Origin: Zoroaster sp. YZ-2022
Lineage: Eukaryota > Echinodermata > Asteroidea > Forcipulatida > Zoroasteridae
Direction: 5' to 3'
Assembly: GCA_029582265.1 (NCBI GenBank)
Contig: CM055828.1
Span: forward strand, 11,076,942-11,140,941
Length of the DNA: 64,000 nt
A model generated the notes under the pieces. That model saw only the letters and a list, made by a program, of their open reading frames with translations. It did no database searches and was not told the DNA's origin. Both the position numbers and the translations under genes were made by a program. The number at the start of each line of letters is the position of its first letter. The stretch's first letter is position 1. This document shows positions 10,960 through 21,130 of the stretch, piece by piece.

Positions 10960-11580
10960 TCAGTTCAGTTCAGTGAGATCCAGCTGGTGCCAGTGACGGG
11001 ACCTGGGATGCCGCCAAGATACTCGGTGGTTCGGCTTGGTCGAGTAGAACGTGTTTGTGATGCAGAGGTCGTGGTAGGAGCATAACTCTAGCAGTCTCTG
11101 CCCATTCTCATTCATCTTGCCAACGCCGAAGTGACCAATGCAGCTGGGCATTGAAGTCACTGAGTAGGTACAGGTGTTCTGTGGTAGGGATGCCTCGGAT
11201 GGTGGTGTCAAGCTCCTCGTAAAACTGATCCTTGGTCTCTGCGGAAGAGCAAAGCGTGGGAGCATAAACGCTCAGGATGTTAACTGGGCCTGAGGAGGTA
11301 GACAGGCGGAGAAAGAGGACAGTAGAGGGTTTCTCACTGCAAATCCAACGCCATGCAGTCGTGGTTCCTCGGGTTCCTTCCCCTGCCAAAAGAACGTGTA
11401 ATCCTGTTCTCTGAGACTGCCGTTTGATGAAAGTCTAGTTTCCTGCAGCGCGGCGAAGTCAATGTTGAGCCTCTTGAGTTCACGGTCGATGATGGCTGTT
11501 TTCCTGGAGTCATCAACCTGGAGTAGATCATCGGAGAGGCAAGGGCACATTGTCCTGACGTCCCAGCTTGCGAAACGCAA
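10960..11580 (-). pseudogene. Nested LINE endonuclease domain
   Basis: The frame 11580-11272 begins ASWDVRTM and contains FAALQETRL and GVGFAVRN. The frames at 11389-10960 add NILSVYAPTL, LLSDFNAQLHW and, in shifted frames, ENGQRLLELC and the region of the final catalytic motif. These are APE-type endonuclease landmarks. At least two frameshifts interrupt the domain. Confidence 0.85.
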
Positions 11581-11654
11581 GATAGGTAGTTTCTTTTTTC
11601 TCTGTTTGCCTGGTTTACAGTCTGCTTGTCGGTATTTTTCCTAGCCCCAAGCAC

Positions 11655-12145
11655 CCAATGAAGCAGGCAGACTGTGGCGGTTCAGCATCTTACTGGCTGG
11701 GGGCTGCCCAGCTTGAGACGGGCGATAGCAGACCAGTGGGACGCGATGATCCCTCCCACCGTCGGAGACAAGCCGTAACGCCTGAACCTACGCCAATCGG
11801 TCCTGGCTTATAACTCGTAACTGCTGCCTCCCGTGTTGTTTCTAACGCTGTGGACAGCGGCACTGAAGTCACCTCTCCAGGGCGCAGGCCTGGGCAGTGT
11901 GTATGGAGATCCTGGGATGCCCAGTCGTCAGAATCCCCCTCTCGGCCTCACTGATGTGGTCCAAAGGAAAGCAGAGCGATACATTTGGCACCAGTTTGGC
12001 GGCAGGAGCTGCCGGAAGGAAGTCAAAGTTGACGTCCAGCCACCTTAGGGGCTCCACTCCGGATTTTCTGTCTGGATTTACTTCCGTAGCCTTCGCCTCT
12101 CCCGAAGCTGTCCACAAGGCAGTGGACCCATGATACAATGGCCGG
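11655..12145 (-). other. GC-rich 5' leader of the nested LINE
   Basis: This stretch precedes the endonuclease on the minus strand and shares its GC-rich composition. Short frames here (for example 12138-11869) match no family I recognise. I treat it as the 5' UTR, possibly with a short ORF1 remnant. Composition drops sharply to AT-rich at about 12145, which I take as the LINE boundary. Confidence 0.5.
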
Positions 12146-12176
12146 GGAACAGTTTTATATCAGACTTGTTCTTGTC

Positions 12177-12392
12177 CTAGACGGATGGCCTGCCATGGCT
12201 ATCGAGCTCCATCTGCTTGTCATAACAACCGTAAAACATTGGATATTTAAGCCTTCTGTACTCCAAAACCTTGTTGTGTTTGGAAGGTTTAGCAACAATG
12301 TCTTCATTTGTTTCTTGCTGGCATATAAGGCAAAGAAGAAAGTTTGTATCCTTTCTTGGCACTTTTACAGAAGGTGGGTCTGAGCCAGCCAT
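12177..12392 (-). pseudogene. N-terminal fragment of a CLICQ-type transposon-associated protein
   Basis: The 71-residue frame starts MAGSDPP and contains NFLLCLICQQETNE, then VAKPSKHNKVLEY. A C-x2-C-Q motif followed by a V-x-K/x-P-S/T-x-x-KVL stretch is, from memory, typical of the N-termini of very large uncharacterised proteins repeated many times in invertebrate genomes. Their function is not established to my knowledge. The frame begins about 0.6 kb inside the right inverted arm and points inward, as a transposon ORF would. It is cut about 30 bases before the nested LINE begins. Confidence 0.5.
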
Positions 12393-13019
12393 GTTGCATA
12401 AATCACTACAATTATGCCTACTTTGTTACCACTGCAAGTCGTGTTTACTTGCTTTACACTGCAAAAGAAAAAAATAACTGAGACAAGGACACTTCTTTTT
12501 AGATTCCACTCATTTAATTATTGCTGTATGAATTTCTCAAATAATATTTTAATGACATATGTTTTTTATGAGCCTCCGTAGTTTTTTAACATATCTGCAA
12601 ATACAAACATTTTTGTACATTTTATTTTTGCCTTGAACATTTTATTTTGACTTTTCCAGAATGTATCCCAAATTTGTTTGTTCTGTGTTGGACCAAAAGT
12701 AAGGAATTCGGCATTAAGCCTACCGACAGTACAACCTATGCTACACACACCTGGAAATTTATGTTTGTAAAATACGTAGTTATTCCTATTCAAAAACTAT
12801 TCCTTCTCTACTTAAAGACACAATCAATCCTTATAAGGTAGATATAAGGTAAACTTATCACAAATTGTAGGTTTTTCCACCGTTTGTTGTAATAACAATG
12901 GGCCAGTAAACTTTCATCCAATAACATGTGCTGACTGTTCAGAAAATACAGCCTGCAGACACAATGTCGCCCTCTATAGTAGTTTTTATAGTATACAAAA
13001 TCAGTGCAGGTATTTAAAA

Positions 13020-13770
13020 ATACATGATGGCTGCCAATTTTAACTTTGCCCCTAATGAATTAACACATATTTTGAATTATTTTTAATCTATAGGTACATG
13101 TATTTTTGCAAAAGGAAATTCCTGAGACATTGAAACATATACATTTTAAATTTAAACAAAAATAATATGTGGCAGCCATTTTGAAAAGCAAAATGGCTAC
13201 CATTCATTTGTTTAGCAATGAAAATTGAAAGTGTACATTTTTAACCTTTGGCATAAACAATTTGGAGTGTATAGCCTCCAAAATTTATTTCATATGATAT
13301 TCACAAGTTGAGGTATAGTCAAAAAGGGCTCACAAATGGCGGCCATTTTGAAATCCAAGATGGCCGCCATCTGCAACACTTCAGATTTTGCCAACATGTT
13401 TTTTTCTTGTTCCTTAGAGTCTAAATAAGGTATCTAACTAGGTGGTATGTTCTAATCATTCAGTGCCCACGGGACTTGATATCATGACATAAGCTCCCTG
13501 ACTAATATGCGGATTTTGAGATATAAGCCTCTGAAATTGCCCAAAACTCACCAACCCGGTATTGGGGGTGAAAAAAGGGGGCGGAGCTAAATTGTTCAAG
13601 GGGTCATATCTTAAAAAGGACAATGATTTGGGAGTCAAAATTGTGTAAGTGTTCATTACATCCCGAGAGTAATGTTGAAAAACATATCAACAAAATCTGA
13701 GACGGTCACTGTCAACCCAAGGTGAGTTGGTACAAAATGTCAAATACAACCCACGGGTGCCCGTCAATAC
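13020..13770 (-). repeat. Right terminal inverted repeat arm
   Basis: The core at 13330-13735 is the inverse of 8048-8530. The stretch 13020-13330 has further ATGGCTGCC and GGCAGCCATTTTG words, matching the style of 8560-8760, but alignment there is poor. The arm lacks convincing coding potential. Confidence 0.6.
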
Positions 13771-14735
13771 AGCCGATGGCCGCAAGCGACGTGTGCACAA
13801 CTATGTTGTTACACCTGTACGATCAACAAGTGAAAGAGCCATGTTCTGTTATTGTTGGATAGCCCGCCCACCATGGACGGGATGTAGATTCAAATGACCA
13901 ATAACAAAGTAATATTTATTACAAGAACGTCGTAATACAGTAAAGGGTCGGTACATTGTTAATAACCAACGCCTTGACTGTCGGCTACGTCGAGCCTTTG
14001 TTGGATATCAATGGGTTAGGTCGTTGGGACTGTCGTATTCAAATCCTCTACAGTCAGGCGTTTGTCTGATTGAACGTTGTTTGTCTGTCGATCCGTTTCT
14101 CTCATAGTGTTAATTTTTTATCGTATAACTGTTTTGGATTCATCCCCATCAGGGCCATAGCGAAGACATAATCTCAGGGGGTAGCCAATTTGCCGAGTGA
14201 CAAAACCTTCAAAATCTGTCGACGGGCGGGGGGGGGGGGGGTGACCAATTGATTGTTTTGTTTAGGGGCCTACCCCCTACTGCAAACTAGAAATTTGTGA
14301 TACTGTATTACAGTTTTTGTCAGGGTGTAGGAGTGAGAAATGTATAGGCGTGGACAAAAATTCCCCTTGGTAAAATTGCAGACCGATTAGTGGGATAGGC
14401 GTAAAACAGTTTTACCCCGAATGAACTTATCATCTCGGGTACGAACAATACAATATTGATATCAATCAGAGAATGAATTAAGAATATTTACATATTATGT
14501 ACAGATTGTACCATATCAATGTTTATTGCAGTTACCGATTTTTCACACTTAACAGTAGTACAGTTGCTACATTTGTCTGTAACATGTAAATGTTTGACTG
14601 ATTTTGGCCTTCAAACGGCTCTATGAAATACATTTTCTGTAAGTCACCTTCTTTACAGATATGCAATGGCTGCAACGTTGGTCTTGGTTATACAGGCTCA
14701 CATGCGACGTAGATATGTTTTCCCAAGAGGGCAAC
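13771..14735. other. Unassigned sequence with a poly-G run
   Basis: No gene or known element is recognised. A run of G at about 14228-14240 follows CGGGC and could be unstable or miscounted. The short frame at 13750-13850 is not conserved with anything else in the window. Confidence 0.4.
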
Positions 14736-14738
14736 AAT

Positions 14739-14985
14739 TCAGTTCAAGTGCCACCGGATTTGTGTTCTGATGGCTGAGTCGTCAGAATGTGGGTTCGAAT
14801 CCCAACCACGACCATGGTGCTTGTGTCCACACTTTACCATAATTGCTTCTCTCCACCCAGGGGTAAATGGGTACCTGTGTGGGCAGAGTTGGTTGTTGTG
14901 TTTGATTAGCCCTATATTCCCTAATGAGCAGGGGTAATAATATAATAAGCCTTGAACACCAGTTTTATTATTATTATTAAGAGGG
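14739..14985 (+). mobile_element. tRNA-derived SINE, copy 1, abutting LINE B
   Basis: It shares blocks with the copies at 21304-21667 and 29886-30238: GTGGGTTCGAATCCC (pol III B box), TAATTGCTTCTCTCCACCC, AAATGGGTACCTGTG, GGCAGAGTTGGTTG and an ATT-repeat tail. The head is degraded (GGCTGAGTCGTCAG replaces GGCCGAGCGGTCTAG). The TTATTATTATTATTAA tail ends directly at the broken RT of LINE B. Confidence 0.85.
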
Positions 14986-16002
14986 GACAACGGACAGCCT
15001 TGTCTAATTCCCCTCGTGACGCTAAATGGTTCTGTGATAAAAAATGTTAACTATAATAGCACTCACAGGATTGCTGTACATAATTGTTATCCATTTGATA
15101 AGTTCTACCGATATACAATTTTTTTTTCCCATTACTGAATACATGTAATTCCACTCAATTCTGTCAAAAGCTTTTTTGTTGTTGTCTATGCTTAACATAG
15201 CAGCCTGGATATTTTCATTGTTAACATAATTTACGGTGTCTCTTAAAATCATCAGATTATCGTGGATATTCCTCCCTTTAACTCCACAAGTTTGTTCTTC
15301 TTGAATGATTTCAGGAATGATTTTTTTTTACCGGTTTGTAAGGGCTTTAGCAATAATTTTGTAATCAACAGTGAGTAGGCTGATAGGCCGCCAGTTTTTT
15401 AAATCACTTCTGTCCCCTTTGTTTTTAAAATAATATTAAACAAATTAAAGCTGTATTCATGGTATTCGGTGGAGAACCCGTTTTGTTACAAGTTTGGACA
15501 ACTTCTACAAAGTCATCTTTTATAACAGGGCAGAAGGTGGTATACAATTCCACTGTTAAACCGTCCAACCCTGGCGATTTGTCCTTATTCATTTCACAAA
15601 GAGCTAAGAACAGATTTTGTTCACTAATATTTCTTGTTCTATAGCACTTTTAACTTCATCCTCAAATGCTATGCTCTTAATAGCATCGAGAATTGTTTCC
15701 CTTTGGTAATCAATCGTTTTTTCAGATGAATACAGTTTCTCATAAAATGTTCTCACACAATTAAGCATTGTAACTGGTTTATTTTGGAGATTACCTTTAC
15801 TGTCCTGAACCGTTTTCATAACATTGGTTTTCATTTGTTGTTTCTGGGAAGACAGAAAATATTTACTGGGCTTTTCACCTTCGACCTTTTGTAAATAGTG
15901 AACGCTGATTTTGGCTTTTTCCCATTCTTTAATTTCTAACTGTTTCAGCTGCTTTTCAATTTGTTTGATTTCACCAGAGTGGTTGCGTGGATTGGCCATC
16001 AT
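14986..16002 (-). pseudogene. LINE B reverse transcriptase, N-terminal half
   Basis: The segment 15604-16002 is the linker (EKPSKYFLSSQKQ). Following frames show the KSPGLDGLTVE-type block, NWRPISLLTVDYKIIAK, CGVKGRNIHDNLMILRDT and KKAFDRIEWNYMYSVM, and end at RGIRQGCPL. Frameshifts fall near 15430 and 15610. The catalytic YADD block and everything after it are absent. Confidence 0.85.
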
Positions 16003-16167
16003 CTTGTCGTAATTTGTTTGTAATTTTGTTCTATCATATTTCTCCCGTCTTCCCTTTTCAACACCGTACTCTTTAATGATTTATTTGAGTCGGCTTTTTC
16101 CTATGTCCCACCATGTTAAAATATTGTTATGATTACGCATCTGTGTTTTCCAGTATCTCCAAAAGTA

Positions 16168-16980
16168 TTAAACTATTCTAGTTTTACATTGTTCATCTTT
16201 AAGGAGAGAGTTATTACATATCCATCTGCCCGGGCTTCTTATAATATCTCCGTAATATAATTTCTTGGTTATTAAGTCGCAAAGTGATAACTTTGTGATC
16301 GGCCATACCCATTCCACTTCTCCCAATCTCCGTAATTTGGTGAAGCATATTTTCAGAGACAAAAACATAGTCAATCCTACTAGATCGTGTTAATACTTTA
16401 TGATAAACGGTATACTCTATATCTGTGGGGTGAACTGTTCTCCACACGTATTAGACATTTGAAGTTATCTATACTACGGTCTTGCTGTATATTCATGTCC
16501 AGTTGGCAGTTAAAATCCCTAGCCATGATACATTTTTCAACATTAATGTCATGACTGCATAGTTCTTAAAAAAATAATTCTGGGGTACAGCACATTTGGT
16601 GCATAAACTGACATAAGAGTAAATTTCTCCTCTTGACAAAAAATTTCAGCTTTAACCCAACGACCTTCGCTATCACTTTGTTTATTGGTTAATACAATGC
16701 CACTTTTATCTGAAGCAAGAATAGCAACCCCTTTTGAATTGCGTTGTCCATGGCTGAATGCGATATCACGTCCCCATTGTTTAAACCACTGATTTTCATA
16801 TTTCTTTTCACTATGGGTTTCTTGAAGAAAGACAATGCTAATTTTCCTCCGAACAAAATGATCAAAAACAATTTCTCTTTTGAGATTATCCCTTAAACCA
16901 TTGACATTGAGAGTGGCTATTGTAAGGGCTGTCATAACACTTATAATGGGAAGTATCGCCTTCATCCTGAAATTAAACAA
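16168..16980 (-). pseudogene. LINE B endonuclease domain
   Basis: ATLNVNGLRDNLKRE, VFLQETHSEKK, GVAILASDKSG, SDSEGRWVKAE and LMSVYAPNVLYP are intact to about 16560. The metal-binding block reads MARDFNCQLD where LINE A has AGDFNCQLD, so a Gly has become Arg. SSRIDYVFVS and MADHKVITLR close the domain in another frame. At least two frame changes are present. Confidence 0.85.
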
Positions 16981-17082
16981 TAAGGGGTTATATATTTATA
17001 CTTAAGTGTCTTTCCGTTCTCTCCCTCTCCCTCTTGGGTAGGCGTACGGTAGGGGTCTAGTTAGATTAGCACTTGCCCCTGT

Positions 17083-17965
17083 TCATCTTCTTTTACTGAA
17101 TCTCTGCACCCCCTTCCTTGTCCATGGCACTACATCGTCATTTTGCGTGTCATCCATTTCCACTTGTACCTCCATCTCTTCGTACTCTTCTTCTGTATTC
17201 ACCTTCTGTGTTCTGGGATCTTGTTCTCCTGTTTCTGTTTCGTCCAGTTTGAGTTCATCGTTGTTGTCTTTAACTCGTGTTACTATATCAGCCCAAGATT
17301 TAGCTTTGGTTGTTTTCTTTGTTTGCGTTTGTTTTGGAGATGTCTCATTTCTTTGTTCCCTCTTAATGCTATTGTCTCTGTCATTTGTTTTTTCGCGTTG
17401 CTGATTCGATGGACTTGGCATTTGTTCTTTGTCCGCTGATCTGTCCGCCCTTTTTTTCTTTGTCGTCTTGGTTGTTCTCTTTTTCGGTTGAAACTGTCGG
17501 TCCTTCTACCTTAGATTCTCTTGTATCTTTCGTCTTAGTGAGATCTGCTTCAGTTGGCGTCTCTTTTTTTCCTATCTCTCTGATTTCAACTTCTTCGTCT
17601 TCACTTTCACTAGTATCCTCCATAATTATGTTCATCGTTAGGCGCTTCGGCATCGGAGTCTTCTTTTCCTTCCTCTTCTTCGTCTGATGTATCCCAAAAC
17701 CCTTTTTTCTTTGTCGCACCTTCCTCTCTGTTTGCACTGTCTTGCTACATGGCCGGGTTGGTGGCAAATGCGGCATGTTTTTTTCGTGTCCCTTGTGTCG
17801 AACTGGGAGTGTGTAACTTCCCACTCGGATGTAGCTTGGTATTGGTTTATTTAAGTTTTTGATAAGCAGGCTTCGTACTCCGTTCTCAATTTGTTCATCA
17901 AAATAATGATGCTGCCTTCCGATATTAGAAACTGTTTCGTAATTCATTAAGGCATTAACCACCAC
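17083..17965 (-). pseudogene. LINE B ORF1, zinc-knuckle protein, frameshifted
   Basis: GVRSLLIKNLNKPIPSY and VGSYTLPVRHKGH align by eye with LINE A ORF1. The zinc knuckle CRICHQPGHVARQC is intact but in a different frame from the flanks. The shift falls at an A run near 17780. The C-terminal part (17421-17083; KSWADIVTR, RKGVQRFSKRR) is in yet another frame. The N-terminus is replaced by the satellite at 17967. Confidence 0.8.
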
Positions 17966-17966
17966 G

Positions 17967-18356
17967 TTGATGATTGATGATTGATGATTGATGATTGATG
18001 ATTGATGATTGATGATTGATGATTGATGATTGATGATTGATGATTGATGATTGATGATTGATGATTGATGATTGATGATTGATGATTGATGATTGATGAT
18101 TGATGATTGATGATTGATGATTGATGATTGATGATTGATGATTGATGATTGATGATTGATGATTGATGATTGATGATTGATGATTGATGATTGATGATTG
18201 ATGATTGATGATTGATGATTGATGATTGATGATTGATGATTGATGATTGATGATTGATGATTGATGATTGATGATTGATGATTGATGATTGATGATTGAT
18301 GATTGATGATTGATGATTGATGATTGATGATTGATGATTGATGATTGATGATTGAT
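17967..18356. repeat. 7-bp satellite (GATTGAT), about 55 copies
   Basis: A nearly perfect array of the 7-mer GATTGAT, with no visible interruption over 390 bases. Because seven is not a multiple of three, all three codon phases cycle and the array stays open, giving a spurious HQSSIIN peptide repeat. The array replaces the 5' part of LINE B ORF1. Confidence 0.98.
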
Positions 18357-18374
18357 GATGATGATGATGATGAT
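18357..18374. repeat. (GAT)n tract at the satellite edge
   Basis: The 7-mer array passes into six or so GAT triplets and then unique sequence. Confidence 0.9.
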
Positions 18375-19832
18375 ATGTAAACCTTGGATGTATTTTTACG
18401 TCATGCGTCATGGGACATTATCAAAATGACATCGAGTCGTCATGGGGAGGTTATAAGTTATTGTATATGTAGATGCTGCTGTGAAAGGTTCTCTGCCATC
18501 ATCTGCTACACGCATACAAAATATTTGTCTGGATAAATGATGAAATTAAATAATGTTATTATACGTAAACGTATGTTAGGTATTCTTATGTTATGTATTG
18601 GCTAGGTATTCTTAAAACGAAAAGGTCTGGAACAATAGCATAGAAATCCGTAACCAAATCAAAATATAAAACTTGAGTGACATTTGTCAATGGTCTTTTT
18701 AAATCCAATGACAAAAACAACAGTTTTGGGGTTTTGTTCGTAGCAGGAAACAGTCACCAAACAAATATCTTAATCAAACAATTCCCCATTTATAGAGAGG
18801 TTGCCATAATGAAAACTAAACAGCATAAGATGAATTATCTCAATCTGAGGTAACATATTGGTAAAGCAGAAAAATATTTGTCCGAACCCCCTTTGTCTCG
18901 AATCAGAAAGGTCGTTGGCAATGACCACTGGGGAAAAACAAATGGACCCTTTTTCGTTTACATCAGCGCCGATATTTCTGGTGTTATGTACACAATTTAT
19001 GGCCAAAAGGGATGTTATCCTCTATAAAGGTACTATGCAAGGGCTACATTAGGAATATGATTTGTAAACGTAAGAGGACCATTTGTTTTCCCATAAAGGT
19101 TTTTTCTGAATTCCAGACAAAAGGGGGATGGAATGATTTTTTTTAATTTGCTGTTGTTGTTTGTTCAGTCAGTCACTGTTAATGATAATGTCCCTCATTA
19201 CGACAACGATAGAAGAATGAAGTTGAAACTGCTGGTAATAATAATACCCGAGATTACCCTGTTGAGCAGAGTGCATCTACATTACGAAGACATATAGGTT
19301 GTCATTTAAATACCTTTAACAAGTTGTTATAATAGCACGCTTAAATTTTTTAAGTTGGACTCTTCAACGATTATATCAAATTCACGTTGCAAACAGCTTT
19401 TAATCCATAAGCATGAGCTGAAATTGTCACAATTCACTGCTCAAGAAGTTATTTCATCCGGGAAACGGTCTGTCATTGGACCTGCTAAGTTATACGTAAT
19501 TCTTGAATAACAACTTGGTGAGGAATACTAATAGGGTATTTTTTTCCATCTCGACAACTTCAACTTTATACATTGTATCTGAGATTTTCAACTCATATCA
19601 CGTAAGTATTGAAGTGCTTACGGACTCAACAGTGGATAGAGACCTACAATAACATCAATGAAACATCAGATTGTTGCTTTAAAGAAACCCACAAAAACAT
19701 ATTTACTCTCCTCCTTTTGACAGACAAAACAAATTAACTAGACACTTTACAATAACAGTTACAGATAAATAATATTTAATATTTAATTTTCTGGAAGAAC
19801 AAAAACAAAAATGCATCATTTGAATAATATGA
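18375..19832. other. Unassigned AT-rich sequence
   Basis: Short open stretches (for example 18770-19006, minus strand) show no recognisable domain and no flanking splice pair that I trust. No repeat shared with the rest of the window was noticed. Confidence 0.4.
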
Positions 19833-21130
19833 TGCATACTGATCAAAACGTCGAGTTGTAACCTCCAGTTCTTTTCAGGACTAATTACCACTCAATAGAG
19901 AATTTCACATGGTGTCACCGTAATTAGTCTTACTTATCTTCTTCACCATGCAAAGCTACAAGATTTACCAATATGTACGATGTTTATATTTTCCAAATTA
20001 CTTTCGGTATACTTAGTGTGCAAATATGAGTTAATAGGACAATAGGGTTATCTGTTTCAAAGAATCGAGTACGTCCCAAAATAATACCTTACTGTTGAAC
20101 GCTATTCTAAGTAATAGTTCTTGTTGTAGTTCATATACCTTGGTTGCGCTACGAGTGTCATGGGACCAATTGTCTGACGCCCTTTTAAAAAGATAAATTA
20201 AAAAGTTTAGGTAATTGGTTATGTGTATATTTGAACATGCCTCAATTTATTTGATAGAGGTCGGAGACTTTAAGTAGTTTAAGATCAACAAATATTGAAA
20301 GAGTATTAAACATTTGATACGGCATGGATGGCCGAGTTTATTATGATGTGCTACGTGTAACCACAATTTAAGTAAGGGGGTATAGCAGAAATCTACAAGG
20401 TAAGAGGAACATTTTCTGGTAGGAAAAACTTTAATCTATTAATAATTCCAACATTCTTAGATATTTTACTTGTTAAACCGCATATGTGATTAGTTTATGA
20501 AACACCTAGGAATATTAGTGTGTACTATTTGCTTGATTTAAATGAGTGAGCTGTATTTTGTCTTTTGATGGTTTAAAGTCAAACAAGTTCTTCATTTCTT
20601 ATTGTAGTTTGCAAGTTGTTATGGATAATTAGTAAACTAGTACCATTAACAAAAAGACAGATTGAAATGACATTAGATGTGGTACATGTATCATTAATGT
20701 ATAGAATAAACAACAATGGCCATATGGCGGATCGTTAGGGAACGTTGCATGAAATAGCATACGGTTGCTTAGATGAATTACGATAAGTATAATTTAGGTA
20801 TTGATCTTTGTCTGTCAGATAACACCTGAACTCTCTGAAAGTGGCGCTTTTCAAAGATGATAACCTCTATTTTTCAGGTAAGACTTTTAGCTTTGCATGG
20901 TGAGGAGGATAAGTAAGACTACTTGCGGTGACACCATGTAAAATTCTCAATTGAGTAGTAATAGAGTAGTAATTGAGTAGTAAGCAGCATCATTCCCCAG
21001 AGTCCGGCCTTCTCCTGAGGACGATCAGAGCATACTGATCAAAAAGTCGAGTTACACCTCCAGTTCTTTTCACAACTAATTACTACTCAATTGAGAATTT
21101 CACATAGTGTCACCGCAATTAGTCTTTCTC
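19833..21130. repeat. Fold-back repeat cluster with three copies of one ~120-bp unit
   Basis: Copy a (19833-19970, plus) and copy c (20999-21130, plus) share CATACTGATCAAAA, GTCGAGTT, CCTCCAGTTCTTTTCA, ACTCAAT-GAGAATTTCACAT and TGTCACCG-AATTAGTCTT. Copy b (about 20888-20960) is their inverse, including GCTTTGCATGGTGA. A fourth, diverged copy is at 57040-57145. The class of element is unknown. Between a and b lies a decayed LINE segment. Confidence 0.75.
20500..20870 (-). pseudogene. Strongly decayed LINE reverse-transcriptase remnant
   Basis: Antisense wording such as ATAAACAACAATGGCC and GAAATAGCATACGGTTGCTTA, followed by a TCTGTCAGATAACACCTGAAC block, matches in order the PQG-block and upstream region of Jockey/CR1-type RT genes seen in antisense (compare 6700-6830). 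No open frame survives, so the call rests on nucleotide resemblance only. Confidence 0.45.

Larger units (their letters stand above)
8745..12145 (-). mobile_element. CFDP2-like APE-type LINE nested in the long-TIR element
   Basis: Reading on the minus strand there is a GC-rich 5' leader (12145-11655), an endonuclease (11580-10960), RT blocks (10682-9562) and a C-terminal region ending in a Cys/His motif (9418-8771). The base composition is much more GC-rich than its surroundings, so its edges stand out. Proteins of this wording are often annotated as craniofacial development protein 2-like, a label inherited from a LINE endonuclease. The RTE-like clade is a guess. Several frameshifts make it inactive. 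Confidence 0.85.
7925..13770. mobile_element. Composite element with long imperfect terminal inverted repeats
   Basis: Sequence at about 8048-8530 reappears in reverse complement at about 13330-13735. Shared landmarks in order are the ACTCACCT block, TAATGAACAC, AAGATATGACCC, CCGCCCCCTTTTTT, TTTCAGAGGCTTATATCTCAAAATCCG, a CCGTGGG-ACTGA-TGATTAGAA block, and a run of GGCGGCCAT/ATGGCCGCC words. The arms face each other and enclose about 4.8 kb, which holds the CLICQ reading-frame start (12177-12392) and a nested LINE (8745-12145). I infer a DNA transposon later invaded by the LINE. The outer ends are approximate: GGGCACC near 7938 and GGTGCCC near 13760 may be the tips. Confidence 0.6.
14986..17966 (-). 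mobile_element. LINE B: Tx1/L1-like LINE, truncated at both ends
   Basis: It is the same family as LINE A by ORF1, endonuclease and RT wording. On the minus strand, ORF1 lies at 17965-17083, endonuclease at 16980-16168 and RT at 16002-14986. The RT stops inside the RQGCPLSPL block, where the SINE tail begins. ORF1 lacks roughly its first 100 codons, where the 7-bp satellite begins. Multiple frameshifts are present. Confidence 0.85.

Noticed and set aside
8771..11580. A host craniofacial development protein 2 gene
   Set aside because: The endonuclease, RT and C-terminal blocks are those of a LINE; the CFDP2 label on such proteins comes from a LINE-derived domain.
17947..18411. Minus-strand frame encoding a long HQSSIIN repeat protein
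   Set aside because: It is the translation of the 7-bp satellite. Any uninterrupted 7-mer array without stops stays open in every frame.
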